In this document: piece by piece, positions 28,748 to 38,580 of the stretch
Position numbering within the stretch: the first letter of the stretch is position 1
How the letters are laid out: each line of letters opens with the position of its first letter
Source of the DNA: CAWAVN01 sp963844315
GTDB taxonomy: Bacteria > Planctomycetota > Planctomycetia > Planctomycetales > Planctomycetaceae
NCBI GenBank assembly: GCA_963844315.1
Contig: CAWJOC010000020.1
Span: 1-64,000 of the forward strand
Reading direction: 5' to 3'
Length of the DNA stretch: 64,000 nt
Position numbers and translations under genes: made by a program
The notes under the pieces: model-generated
Seen by the model: only the letters and a program-made list of their open reading frames with translations
What the model was told of the DNA's origin: nothing
The model's database searches: none

Positions 28748-31195
28748 ATGTTGAATCGACTTTTGCCCGCAGGACTCGGGTTTGTGTGGTTGCTGATGGG
28801 TTCGCCGGTTCATTCGGCAGAACCGGCCATGCCGCATTGGGTTTGGACGAAAGCCTACGCCGTGCCCAAGCACACGACCAGCGAGGGCAGCGGATACTTT
28901 TCCATCATTGAAGGCCAGAACGAGAAGCTTTACATCGGCACGGCCAAATACCGGCACAATGCGTATCTCGTGGAGTTCGATCCAAAAACCGAAACCATGC
29001 AAGTCGTCGTGGATGCCCACAAGGAAATCGGCACAAGCGCGGAGGGGTTTGCGGCACAAGCGAAAATCCACACCCGAAACAACATCGGAGAAAGCGGCAA
29101 AATCTATTTCGGCACCAAGCAAGGCTATCCGCAAAAAGAGGAGAAGCGCGAAGACTACCTGGGCGGATATCCCATGGTTTATGATCCCAAAACCAAAACC
29201 ACCCGCGTTTATGACATCCCCGTGCCCCATCAAGGCGTCATTAGCGTCACCCCCGACGAGTCGCGAGGCGTTGCTTATATCAGCACTAGCTCCGATGAAC
29301 GCCCAACCGATAGCACGCACTTTTTGACACTCGATCTCAAAACCGGCAAGTACCAAGACCTCATGGACGCTAAGCACATGTATGCGTTCATCGTCGTAGA
29401 CTATCTCGGAAGGGCTTATCATCCCCTCCTCGGCGGAGACATCGCCCGCTATCACCCCGATACGAAAAAACTCGACCGTCTCAAACAGACCATTGACGGC
29501 CAAATATTATCGAAAGATTCCCTGCTCGCGCATCCCAACGGACACCCTATCAATTGGGACATCACGCCGGACAGAAAAACGCTCTATTCCGTGGCCATGA
29601 GCGGCAACCAACTCTATCGTTATGATCTGACGAACAACGGAGACACTCTTAACGGCGTATCACTAGGACCGCTCGTTCCCAAGGCCAAGCAAACGGATTG
29701 CCGGGCGATGTGCGTTGCTCCCGATGGCACGGTTTGGGCGGGCGTCGCCGCGACGCTTTCCGATGGCAACCAGCGCCTGCACCTCGTAAGCTATCACGGA
29801 GGCGACAAGGCCCCGGTCGATCATGGACCGTTGGCGATTTCCAATCCAACCTATACCGAGTTCACCGATGCCGACGGCAAAATGTTGCCCTGGCATCATG
29901 GGGTTCATCAAACGGAGGGCGAACCGCTGCAACCCCGCTATGCGGTGATGGGAATCTGTGCCGCCAGAAACGGGATGGTCTATGTAACGACACTCGCGCC
30001 CTTCACAGTGCATGCAATTAAAATCCCGCGCGTCGCCGGCGTGACGACAGTCTATCATCACAATTCGCATGCCGATGTAATCCTGAGCCGCCTGATGCAA
30101 ACCGACACGCTGGATTTTGAAGGCGATACGCCGCCTTTGAAGCTAACAGGGTTATATCTCGATCAATTGGAGCAGAGCGAAAAGGGCCTAAAAATGGCCA
30201 AGGAATCGAACGTTCCTATCTGTAAAACGATCTCCGAAGCGCTGACACACGGCACGGGGAAGCTTCAGGTGGACGGTGTGATGTTGGTCGCGGAGCATGG
30301 AAACTATTCCGAATCGGAAACCGGACAAACGCAGTATCCCAAGCGGCGGATGTTTGAAGAGATTGCGAAGACCATAAAAAAGAGCCATCGAGCTGTGCCC
30401 GTGTTTTTGGACAAGCACTTGTCCGACAATTGGGCCGATGCGAAATGGATTTACGACACGGCGCGTGAATTGAAAATCCCCATGATGGCCGGTTCCTCGC
30501 TGCCTGTGCTTTGGCGTTATCCGGCGATTGATGTGACGCACGGCGCGAAAATCAAAGAAATCGTGGCGATTTCCTATCATCGGCTGGATGCCTATGGGTT
30601 CCATGCGCTGGAGATGGTGCAGTGTCTGGCTGAAAGGCGGGCGGGCGGCGAGACAGGTGTTAAATCCGTTCAATGCCGGGTGGGGCAGGCGGTATGGGAC
30701 GCTGAGAAGGAAGGCGTTTACGACCGCGGCCTGTTGGATGCCACCTTGTCACGTTTGAAGGAACGCCCTCTGCCGGAGGGAAAGCGAATTGATGAACTCG
30801 TTCCCGAACCGGTGCTATTTACTATTCTCTATGAAGATGGACTCAAAGCGAATATCTTCACTCTGAATCCCGCAATTGCCGAATGGGCGGTGGCGTGGCG
30901 GGAAAATGACAACTCCGAAATCCGATCCACGCTGTTTTGGACGCAAGAAGCCAGGCCGTATCATCACTTTAACTATTTGCTGCGCGGCATCGAGCAGATG
31001 ATGCAAACGGGAAATCCTGCTTGGCCCGTCGAGAGAACGCTATTAACGACAGGAGTCTTGGATGCCGCTTTGACCTCAAAGAAGAACGGCCAAATTGTCC
31101 TGCCGACTCCGCATCTCAAGATTCAATATCAATCGGAGTGGAACTGGCAGCAGCCGCTGCCGGCTCCGCCTGGCCGACCAAGTCGCGAGCTATAG
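28748..31195 (+). CDS. Secreted beta-propeller fused to oxidoreductase-like domain
   Basis: An 815-residue exported protein. Signal peptide: MLNRLLPAGLGFVWLLMGSP, cleavage likely after VHSA. Residues about 30-430 are beta-propeller blades with repeated GxIYF/GxVWAG strands (GKIYFGTKQGYP, PDGTVWAGVAATL, ARNGMVYVTTLAPF). From about residue 437 (VAGVTTVYHHNSHADVILSR) a second domain begins, with VDGVMLVAEHGNY, VPVFLDKHLSDNW, MMAGSSLPVLWRYP and YGFHALEMVQCLAERRAGGE. This second domain resembles stand-alone planctomycete and verrucomicrobial proteins distantly related to Gfo/Idh/MocA oxidoreductases, but it has no visible nucleotide-binding glycine motif. ATG 28748 is preceded by AAAAGGAGCGAGTAG. 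Function unknown. Confidence 0.78.
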   Translation: MLNRLLPAGLGFVWLLMGSPVHSAEPAMPHWVWTKAYAVPKHTTSEGSGYFSIIEGQNEKLYIGTAKYRHNAYLVEFDPKTETMQVVVDAHKEIGTSAEGFAAQAKIHTRNNIGESGKIYFGTKQGYPQKEEKREDYLGGYPMVYDPKTKTTRVYDIPVPHQGVISVTPDESRGVAYISTSSDERPTDSTHFLTLDLKTGKYQDLMDAKHMYAFIVVDYLGRAYHPLLGGDIARYHPDTKKLDRLKQTIDGQILSKDSLLAHPNGHPINWDITPDRKTLYSVAMSGNQLYRYDLTNNGDTLNGVSLGPLVPKAKQTDCRAMCVAPDGTVWAGVAATLSDGNQRLHLVSYHGGDKAPVDHGPLAISNPTYTEFTDADGKMLPWHHGVHQTEGEPLQPRYAVMGICAARNGMVYVTTLAPFTVHAIKIPRVAGVTTVYHHNSHADVILSRLMQTDTLDFEGDTPPLKLTGLYLDQLEQSEKGLKMAKESNVPICKTISEALTHGTGKLQVDGVMLVAEHGNYSESETGQTQYPKRRMFEEIAKTIKKSHRAVPVFLDKHLSDNWADAKWIYDTARELKIPMMAGSSLPVLWRYPAIDVTHGAKIKEIVAISYHRLDAYGFHALEMVQCLAERRAGGETGVKSVQCRVGQAVWDAEKEGVYDRGLLDATLSRLKERPLPEGKRIDELVPEPVLFTILYEDGLKANIFTLNPAIAEWAVAWRENDNSEIRSTLFWTQEARPYHHFNYLLRGIEQMMQTGNPAWPVERTLLTTGVLDAALTSKKNGQIVLPTPHLKIQYQSEWNWQQPLPAPPGRPSREL

Positions 31196-31390
31196 ATCAT
31201 TTCTGTTAATAACCTTTAACATTTTCATTGACGATTTGTTCAAGCAATCAATTGCTATGACTCGTATATTCCCAACTTTTGGAGGATTTATCATTCCGCA
31301 GCCAGTCGCTAGATTCATGATTTTCCCTGGAATTGAGCTATTATGCTGAGTTGGCGCAATCCGGCAACTGGTGCAACCCCTATATCCGGC

Positions 31391-31408
31391 ATGGCAAGTG
31401 CATTGCAA
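31391..31408 (+). promoter_or_regulatory. Sigma-54 type promoter, distal
   Basis: ATGGCAAGTGCATTGCAA has GG at 31393-31394, ten bases, then GC at 31405-31406, and matches TGGCA-N6-TTGCA. It is on the plus strand, 470 bp before the pilin start. Distance and the possible terminator in between lower its weight. Confidence 0.35.
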
Positions 31409-31693
31409 TTTGAATGCATGAATGAATCCCAAGGGGATTCAGGACTCGGCAGGAGGGGACCGAGCTTTTGAGAGTCGCCCAGTGGAGATGTTACCCTCCG
31501 CGGGGTTTTTGTGTTGCGGTTTTCGCACACCTTGTTAAATCCCTGTTCAATCGAGTAAACAATTCAAGCCGCACTTTTGCTTCTGCCTGGTTGTTAATTG
31601 GGTTGGAAAATAAACGCTCATGCCTTCTACTACCGTCATTTACAGGCGGTTCGCCTAGGGCTCTCTTTTCGCGTCTCCTGGGACTTTCCCTGA

Positions 31694-31711
31694 TTGGCAT
31701 GCCGACTGCTT
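31694..31711 (+). promoter_or_regulatory. Sigma-54 type promoter, proximal
   Basis: TTGGCATGCCGACTGCT has GG at 31696-31697, ten bases, then GC at 31708-31709. It agrees with TTGGCA at -24 and has CTGCT for TTGCW at -12. Transcription would start near 31720, giving a leader of about 160 nt before the pilin ATG. Confidence 0.5.
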
Positions 31712-31878
31712 AGGAAATGTTGCGTTAATGCAACCAACTCTCAAGTTGAGTCTTAACGGTGCGGGTTTTACTTCCGCAACCGGGAAGCCGTCATGCACAG
31801 CGGTTTTGCACTTCATTTGGTTGGAGAAGGTCTTCAACTTTGACTCTCAAAAACTATTAGCTGAAGGTAACACACAAC

Positions 31879-32217
31879 ATGTTGAAACAACTTTGGAACG
31901 ATGAAGACGGTTTTATTATCTGCGCCGAGCTTGTTCTTGTTGCCACTTTGCTGGTCATCGGCTTAATCGTGGGTTTGAGCGAAGTGCAACACGCCGTCGT
32001 CGCCGAACTCAACGACGTGGGCGAGGCGATTGGTAGCGTGAATCAAAGCTTTCAGTTCTCTGGCTTTAGCAAATTTAGAGGATTGGGTAGAACTGGCATC
32101 TCTGCGACGACCGCGGGATCCTTGTTTTTCGACCGCACCGATGACTGCGATAATAACCAGTGCGATATTGACTGCCTGGCCCCGACGCCGGAAGGTCCGA
32201 AAGACTCCGGCACATGA
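31879..32217 (+). CDS. Flp-like pilin with extended C-terminus
   Basis: A 112-residue prepilin-like protein. The leader MLKQLWNDEDG ends at a glycine; FIICAELVLVATLLVIGLIVG is the hydrophobic helix with a conserved Glu at position +5 (AEL instead of the usual EY). After SEVQHAVVAELNDVGEAIGS, which parallels the Flp protein at 10984, comes a 50-residue tail rich in Gly/Ser with the acidic, cysteine-bearing segment DRTDDCDNNQCDIDCLAP. Proteins of this layout are frequent in planctomycetes. The Tyr after Glu is missing, so processing by a TadV-like peptidase is likely but not certain. The start has GAAGG 12 bases upstream. Confidence 0.8.
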   Translation: MLKQLWNDEDGFIICAELVLVATLLVIGLIVGLSEVQHAVVAELNDVGEAIGSVNQSFQFSGFSKFRGLGRTGISATTAGSLFFDRTDDCDNNQCDIDCLAPTPEGPKDSGT

Positions 32218-32406
32218 CCCATCCCAGGATGGCGAACGAGTCCAGACCTTTCCAACCCCGCGAGTGCTTCCGACTCTCGCGCGGTTTTTCCATGCGCTTT
32301 GGACCAGAAAGCGAGATTCATTTGCCCTCTCGCGGGGAAGTGATTATGAAGGGAGAAGTCGTCAAACTGATTTCGCCCACTGGACTTCCCGTTGATTGTC
32401 GTGGCC

Positions 32407-35237
32407 ATGCCTCTTTCACGAATCGTTTTTGATTGGAAAAAACCTGCTCTGCCACAGACGGCGGACTACCTCAGAACTCGCTACCAACGCGAGGATGGAA
32501 TTGAGCTAAAGGACGCGATTGTCGTTGTGCCGACGGCGGCGGCGGGATATCGGCTGTTGGAAATCCTGGTCGAGATTGCCAGGGTCCTCTCACTACGGTT
32601 GATCCCGCCGCGGATTGTCACGCTTAGGCACTTGCCGGAACTGCTTTATACTCCTAAACGTCCATTCGCCGATCCGCTGACGCAGCAATTCGCCTGGGTG
32701 GCGGCTCTCAAAACTCTCAAAGGCCAACAGCGTTCGCGATTAATGCGGCGGTTGCCCGACGCCAATCTCGTGGGCAGTCTGGCGTTTGGCCAGATGCTCT
32801 CCGAATTGCATCGTGAGCTTGTGGCGAGCAACTTGAGCTTCGCGAAAGTGGCCGAGGCGATTTCGCATCTCGGCGAGCCGCGTGAGATCTCGCGCTGGGA
32901 ATTGCTGGCGGAAGTGGAGGGCGCGTATTTAAGGCTCCTCGATGACTTGGGACTTTGGGACCGGCAAACCGCCAGGCTTGTGGCCATAGAGCAGCATGAG
33001 TTTACTACCGAATCGGACATTTTCCTGGTGGGTTTGGTGGATTTGAACGCCGCCCACCGCGCGATGCTGGGTCAAATCGCCGACCGCGTGACGGCTTTGA
33101 TTTTTGCTCCCAAGTCGCGGGCGAATTGGTTCGATGAATTCGGCGGCCTCATCACCGAACGCTGGCAGCATGCTCCGATTGAAGGCATCTATGAACGCAC
33201 GGAGGTTATGGATGGTCCTGACGATCAGGCGCTCGCCTGTTGCCTGGCGCTTAACGATTGGAGCGGCCGGTGGACGCCGGAAGACATCACGATCGGCGTC
33301 CCCGACAAACGCCTTACCCCAACGCTTGAAGAACGCCTTCGCGAGTGCGGGTTAAAAATCCATAACGCGCTGGGGCATGCGATTTCTCATTCGGGACCAG
33401 CCCGGATGCTCAGTGCCATCGCGGATTTGCTGGAGTCGCTTTTGTTTCGCGACTTTGCCAATCTGGCCCGCCACCCGGCGGTGGAACGCTGGTTGGATCA
33501 TCAAGGCATCTCCTCCAATTGGCTACATGAACTGGATGAATATGTCTCCACGCACTTTCCCTCGAGGTTGGATGATGGCGGAACTTCCAAACGGTCCAAG
33601 CGGTGGCGGATTTCTCCCAAGTTTCCCGCGTTGGGCAAAGCCCTGAGCGCGATGGATCAGGAGCTTGGCCCCTTCCGACGCCGAAGGCAAGCCGTGACGG
33701 ATTGGGTCCAGCCGATCCGCGATTTGCTGCTTAACATCTACGGCATCCAACCGCTGCACCGCGATCAGGACGAGGACCAGAAAGCCCTGGCGGCCTGTGA
33801 AATGATCGAAGACGTGCTCGCGATCATCGAGGACTTGCCGCCAACGCTCGCGCCCAAGGTCACCGGCGCGGAGAGCCTGCGGTTGGTGCTCCGAGAACTG
33901 GAAGGACGACTGATGATGGATCCACGGGGTGAAAAGCAAATCTCAATTATAGGCTGGCTGGATTTGCCCTGGGACGATGCCCCCGCTTTGGTGCTGATGA
34001 GCATGAACGAGGGCATTGTGCCCTCTTCGCAAAGTCCCGATGCCTTCTTGCCTAATAGTCTTCGCCGGCAAATGAACTTGGACGACAACGACCGTAGGCT
34101 GGCCCGCGATGCATATGCCCTCTCGCTGCTGGCAGCATCCCGAACCGATCTGCGATTGATCGTGGGACGGCGCACGGCGGAGAACGACCCGCTCACGCCC
34201 AGCCGGTTGCTGTTCGCCTGCGAGAACCGTGAGTTGCCCGCACGAGTGGAACGGCTGTTTTCCAGGCCGAAACCGCTCCGGAACCGCGTCCTGATTGTCG
34301 ATGGCCTGACGCCCAGCGGCGAAACTGCGATGTTCGCCGTGCCCCGGCCTGAGCCGCTTCCCGAACCTATCTCTTCCATGCGTGTCACGGAGTTTAGCGC
34401 CTATCTGGAGTGCCCGTACCGCTATTATCTGGCCCATCAACTCCGGCTCAAATCACCGGAAACGACGGCGGAGGAACTCCCGCCCAACGCCTTCGGGGAT
34501 GTCGTTCACAATGTCCTCGAAGAGTTTGGCAAGTCTCCCGCGATTAACCGCCTCATCGATGCGGAACGAATCTACGAGTTTCTCAGCGAAACCTTGAGCA
34601 GCAAACGCTAAGGAGCTTTGGTCCCCATCCATTGCCTGCGGTCAGGGTGCAGATCGAGCAAGCCCGGTTGCGTTTGAAGGGCTTCGCGGATTGGCAGGCA
34701 AAGTGGGCGTCCGACGGTTGGGAAATCCGCTTCGCCGAGGAATCGATCAAAGACCAGCGGGCCTGGTTAATGGTGGATGGCCAGCCAATGTATCTCAACG
34801 GACGCATCGACCGGATTGATGTCCGCGAGCGGGGCGGAAAACTTGAAGTGACAATTCTCGACTATAAGACCAGCGACTCGGGAGCCTCTCCCGAAGACAA
34901 GCACCGCGACAAGGAAGGCAACTGGAAGGACCTGCAATTGCCTCTCTATAGGCATTTGATCCGCGCCGTGGAGGGTGTGCCTTCCTGCGAAAACCTGGGG
35001 CTGGGTTATATCATCCTCCCCAAGCGTACCGCCGACATCGGCCAAAAGTTGGCGGAATGGACCCAAGAGGATCTCCAAACCGCCGATGAGACCGCCGAGG
35101 AAGTCATCCGCTGCGTCCGCCGCCAGGCGTTCTGGCCGCCGAATCCCAACCCCCGCTACTTCGCCGAGTTCGCCGCCATCTGCCAGGACGACCTCTTCGC
35201 CAGCGTCATGCAAGACGAAGGCGAACCTGGGCATTAG
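32407..35237 (+). CDS. AddB-like PD-(D/E)XK nuclease (one frameshift)
   Basis: A protein of about 940 residues resembling AddB/RexB and related exonuclease subunits for double-strand break repair. ATG 32407 (MPLSRIVFDWKKP) is my start. The N-terminal half is helicase-like but degenerate, with IVVVPTAAAGYRLLEILVEI in the Walker A position lacking GKT. A conserved VLMSMNEGIVPSSQSPDAFL segment precedes the nuclease domain. The domain starts with YLECPYRYYLAHQLRL, a cysteine of the AddB-type iron-sulfur cluster region, and has FGDVVHNVLEEF, then GRIDRIDV and the catalytic ILDYKTS. A one-base loss near 34608 separates the two frames, which meet at SSKR/SFGPHPLPA. The partner AddA helicase is not in the window. 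The exact subfamily is uncertain. Confidence 0.78.
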
Positions 35238-35254
35238 TTGGACAAATCCCCATA

Positions 35255-37032
35255 TCATTCAGAATTGCTGGCAGGAATTGCTTCTCCTAGTAATAGGGCT
35301 CGCACATATTGCACCGGCGGGGAGCCGAAGGATAACGCGGCGTCGTGGTAGCGTTTCAGGGTGAATTGGTCTTTCCACTTGGCTTCGGCGGCGCGGCGCA
35401 ATTCGCGGTGCTCTTGGTAGCCTACGAAATAGGTGGAAAGTTGCGTGGAGGTCAATTGGGCGCGGGTCCATTTGCCGGCGGCTTCGCGTTCTTCCTGAAA
35501 GGTGTCTTCGATCATCACTCGCATCGCCTCCGCGCGAGACATGCCATCCACGTGAATCGCCTGGTCCAATAGCGAATTGGAGATGATTCTCAAATACCAT
35601 TTTAGGGTGACGAGCCGCATCAAAGGATCGCGGTTCAGGAAGCCTTCTTCGGACATCATTTGCTCGGTATAGCAGGCCCAGCCTTCGATGAACGTGCCCG
35701 AACCCAAGACCGCCCGGAGCTTCCCGGGGAACTTGTTGGCATGCGCGAGTTGCACGAAATGGCCGGGCATGGCTTCGTGGACAGTCAGGTTATGAATCGA
35801 ACGAATGTTATATTCCCGCAAAAATGAAGTGGCTTGCTCCGTGGTCCAATCGCTCGGCAGCGGGGCGACGGCGTAAAAGGTTTTCTCGCCCGATTCCAAG
35901 GCTCCCGGCGAATCGCAATACGCCACCGAAACGCCGCGCTGGAACTCCGGCATGATGATGACTTCGAGCGGTGATTCCGGCAGGCTGATCAGGTTCTTTT
36001 GCGCACGAAATCGGTGGTGATCTTCATCGAATCCTCAGCCGCCTTGACGATGCCGTCCGCCGGGGGAATGTCCGTGGCCGCCTTTTCCAAAGCCGCGCGA
36101 ATGATGGCCTGCTGATATTCCGTGGACGGCGTTTCGGGAAACTGCGTGTAGGGATGCTGCTCGCGATAGACTTGTTTTGATAGCTCATACATCTCCGCCC
36201 GGACCCGCTTGATTTCGCGCTCGGCGAGGCTACGAATGTCCTCCCGCGTGAGCGGGGTTCCCAGCGTGAACTTGAGCTTCTCATCATACAGTTTCGCCCC
36301 CAAGCGAAATTCCCCCTGCGCTTGGGGCAGCAAGGTTTCTTGGAGCCAGATTTGATGGGCATCAATGGCGGCTTCAGCCAGCGTCATGGCCTGGATAAGT
36401 TCCTTTTGCTTCTCCTCATCCAACTCCTTCAATTGTGGGCGAACCATGTGCTTGAGAATCGAGAGCAGTCCCCGGTTCTGCTTGACCGCCGTTTCCGCAT
36501 GGACACGCGACACACGGGCAGGGATAAGCGTCCCGCGAACTTGTTCCAAGAAATGAGGCAACTTGTTTAAGCGCGCGGCGACATTGATGAGCCGATCATT
36601 GGCCGGGGCGAAATTCCGGGCCATGAGTCCATAGATCGCACCGCCCGAAAGCTCGGTATAGATCAGCGGGTTCCAAGCCCACTCCTGGAGCGTCTCCATC
36701 TCCCAGATCTGCTTTTGCAACCGATGTTCCAACAGGGCATGATCGACCTGATTCGCGCGGGAGAGTTTGCCGCGATCGAATGCTTGGAGTTTCTGCAAAT
36801 ATTTTCGGCAAAACGCGATTTGGCGTTCCCGGCCTTCCTTGGAGACATCATCCAACTCGGCATCAAAACGGTGATCGCCCAATTGCGTCGCCGACACGGG
36901 CGAGAGTGCGGGAAATTCTTTCACAAAGTTCTCGGCCAGTTGCGAAAACTGCTGATCCATTGCCTGGGGTTCATCCGCGAAAAGGAAGGGAGCAAACAGA
37001 GCGATAACGACCGACAAAAACCAGCGTTTCAT
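35255..37032 (-). CDS. DUF885 family metallopeptidase-like exported protein (one frameshift)
   Basis: A protein of about 590 residues with signal peptide MKRWFLSVVIALFAPFLFA (ATG 37032). It belongs to DUF885, proteins with a gluzincin-like HExxxGH motif, here NLTVHEAMPGHFVQLAHANK, followed by GTFIEGWACYTEQMM, with glutamate in the expected third-ligand region. A one-base indel near 35990-36000 divides it into 35989-37032 and 35255 to about 35995; the junction reads TTDFV(R)KRNLISLPESPLEV. The protein is probably a periplasmic peptidase; substrate unknown. It is divergent from the SMP-30 gene with 172 bp between the start codons. Confidence 0.85.
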
Positions 37033-37204
37033 ATTTGATGATTCCTGCGAAGAGTGTTCAATGCAATCGCGGACATTCTCGACATTCCCCGCACGCCTTG
37101 CAACATCGGCCGGGCCTTTGGCGAAATTCCAAAGTCGCGGGTACAATCAAATCCTTCTTGAACGCGGTCTATTCCAATACAAGCGCACAATCAAGGAATC
37201 CGCT

Positions 37205-38197
37205 ATGCCACTCCGTTTGATTTGCCTGATGCTCTTCATGGGCGCATCATTGTCCTTTGCGGATGATGCAGTTATTGCCCCTGGCGAAACGCCCATACTT
37301 GTCTCCGAGAAAGGCGCGGGCGAAGGCCCTGCCTGGCATCCCGATTTGGGACTGCTCACGAGTGGAGATGGGCACATAATGCGCCGGGACTTGGCCGGAA
37401 ACGAAAGCATTTTCCGCAAGAATGCCGGGTCGAACGGCCTGATGTTCGACCGGGAAAACCGTCTGATGATTTGCGAAGCCAGTAGCCGGCGCGTAACGCG
37501 GTTGGAAAAGAATGGACGGCTGACGGTGCTTGCGGAGAAGTACGAGGGTAAACGCTTTAATCAGCCGAACGATCTGACAATGGATTCCCAGGGGCGGATC
37601 TATTTCTCCGATCCCCAATACGGCGAGCGCGACAGCATGGAAATGCTGGATGCCGAGGGAAGGAAAGTGGAGGGCATTTACCGGATTGATCCCGATGGCA
37701 AAGTGGCGCGGATCATCGCTCACGAAGTGGACCGACCGAATGGCCTGGTCATCACGCTCGACGACAAGTTCCTCTATGTCGCTGATAACAATAACAACAC
37801 CAAGGGTGGAGCGAGAAAGCTCTGGCGGTTTGAACTCCAGCCCGACGGCACGATCAAGCCGGAAAGCCAGACTTTGATTCACGATTGGAAAACCACCCGC
37901 GGCCCCGATGGCATGAAACTCGACACGCTGGGCCGGCTTTACGTCGCGGCGGGACTCAATAAACCGAACCCACCCTACGAAACCGCCGACAAACCCACCG
38001 CCGGGATCTACGTGTTCTCTGCCGAAGGGAAACTTCTTGAATTCATTCCCATTCCAAGGGATGAAGTCACAAACTGCGGGTTCGGCGGAAAGGGTTTAAG
38101 AACCCTATACGTCACCGCCGGGGGAATTCTTTGGAGCATTCGCATGACAACACCCGGTCAAACAGATTGGACAAATCGTAACTTGATTGGAGATTAA
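37205..38197 (+). CDS. SMP-30/gluconolactonase family secreted protein
   Basis: A 330-residue exported six-bladed propeller lactonase-like protein. The start at ATG 37205, after AAGGAATCCGCT, gives signal peptide MPLRLICLMLFMGASLSFA; the longer open frame upstream is not needed. Family landmarks are GEGPAWHPDLGLL (metal-ligand Glu), NQPNDLTMDSQGRIYFSDPQ, DRPNGLVITLDDKFLYVADN (metal-ligand Asn/Asp) and GPDGMKLDTLGRLYVAAG. It probably hydrolyses a sugar lactone in the periplasm; the substrate is not visible from sequence. Confidence 0.9.
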   Translation: MPLRLICLMLFMGASLSFADDAVIAPGETPILVSEKGAGEGPAWHPDLGLLTSGDGHIMRRDLAGNESIFRKNAGSNGLMFDRENRLMICEASSRRVTRLEKNGRLTVLAEKYEGKRFNQPNDLTMDSQGRIYFSDPQYGERDSMEMLDAEGRKVEGIYRIDPDGKVARIIAHEVDRPNGLVITLDDKFLYVADNNNNTKGGARKLWRFELQPDGTIKPESQTLIHDWKTTRGPDGMKLDTLGRLYVAAGLNKPNPPYETADKPTAGIYVFSAEGKLLEFIPIPRDEVTNCGFGGKGLRTLYVTAGGILWSIRMTTPGQTDWTNRNLIGD

Positions 38198-38214
38198 ACC
38201 TACCTTTCAGACTG

Positions 38215-38580
38215 TTAGTTTGCTGGCAGCATCTCCTCAACGTTCTCCGGGCGCGGAATCGGCATTTCCAAGAGCGCGAGAGCTAGTGTTTTGCCTTGGC
38301 TGTCGATACGGAGGGAGCCGCTGGCTCCGCCGGCGAGGATGTCTCTGAGCAGGAAATTATAGGCGTTGATGCCGGGCATTTCGTAGCGTTCCACCAATCT
38401 GGGACGCAGTGGCAGAAAGAACTCCGCGATCTTTAACTCCGTCAAGACCTGGCCGAGATAGTCGTACCCTGCCTTGGTGTAGGCGATCACGCCGATGTTG
38501 GCGTGGTTGCCTTTGTCTCCGGAGCGGGCGTGGGCGATGTCTTTCAGTATGAGTATCGCTGGATTGACTGAGTCCATCAT
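38215..38580 (-). CDS. AtuA-associated small protein
   Basis: A 121-residue cytoplasmic protein of the family that accompanies AtuA/DUF1446, matching the C-terminal domain fused to AtuA in some species. Typical segments are LKDIAHARSGDKGNHANIGV and LRPRLVERYEMPGINAYNFL. I choose ATG 38580 because it overlaps the AtuA stop as ATGA; a start three codons earlier is open. The tight overlap indicates translational coupling. Biochemical role unknown; the pair is linked to acyclic terpene and branched acyl-CoA use in other bacteria. Confidence 0.85.
   Translation of the reverse strand: MMDSVNPAILILKDIAHARSGDKGNHANIGVIAYTKAGYDYLGQVLTELKIAEFFLPLRPRLVERYEMPGINAYNFLLRDILAGGASGSLRIDSQGKTLALALLEMPIPRPENVEEMLPAN

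Larger units (their letters stand above)
31196..31878. other. Long leader region of second pilin gene
   Basis: 683 bp without a credible gene. It is AT-richer than its surroundings. It contains two sigma-54-type motifs (near 31393 and 31696) and, between them, possible small stem-loops: CTCGG/CCGAG followed by CTTTTG near 31446-31475, and CCGCGGGGTTTTTG near 31498-31511, which might be weak terminators for the upstream gene. I could not match any known riboswitch. Confidence 0.45.

Noticed and set aside
31440..31512. Riboswitch upstream of the pilin gene
   Set aside because: I compared the stem-loops and GC-rich strings with the cyclic di-GMP (GEMM) consensus from memory and saw neither conserved core; kept only as possible weak terminators.
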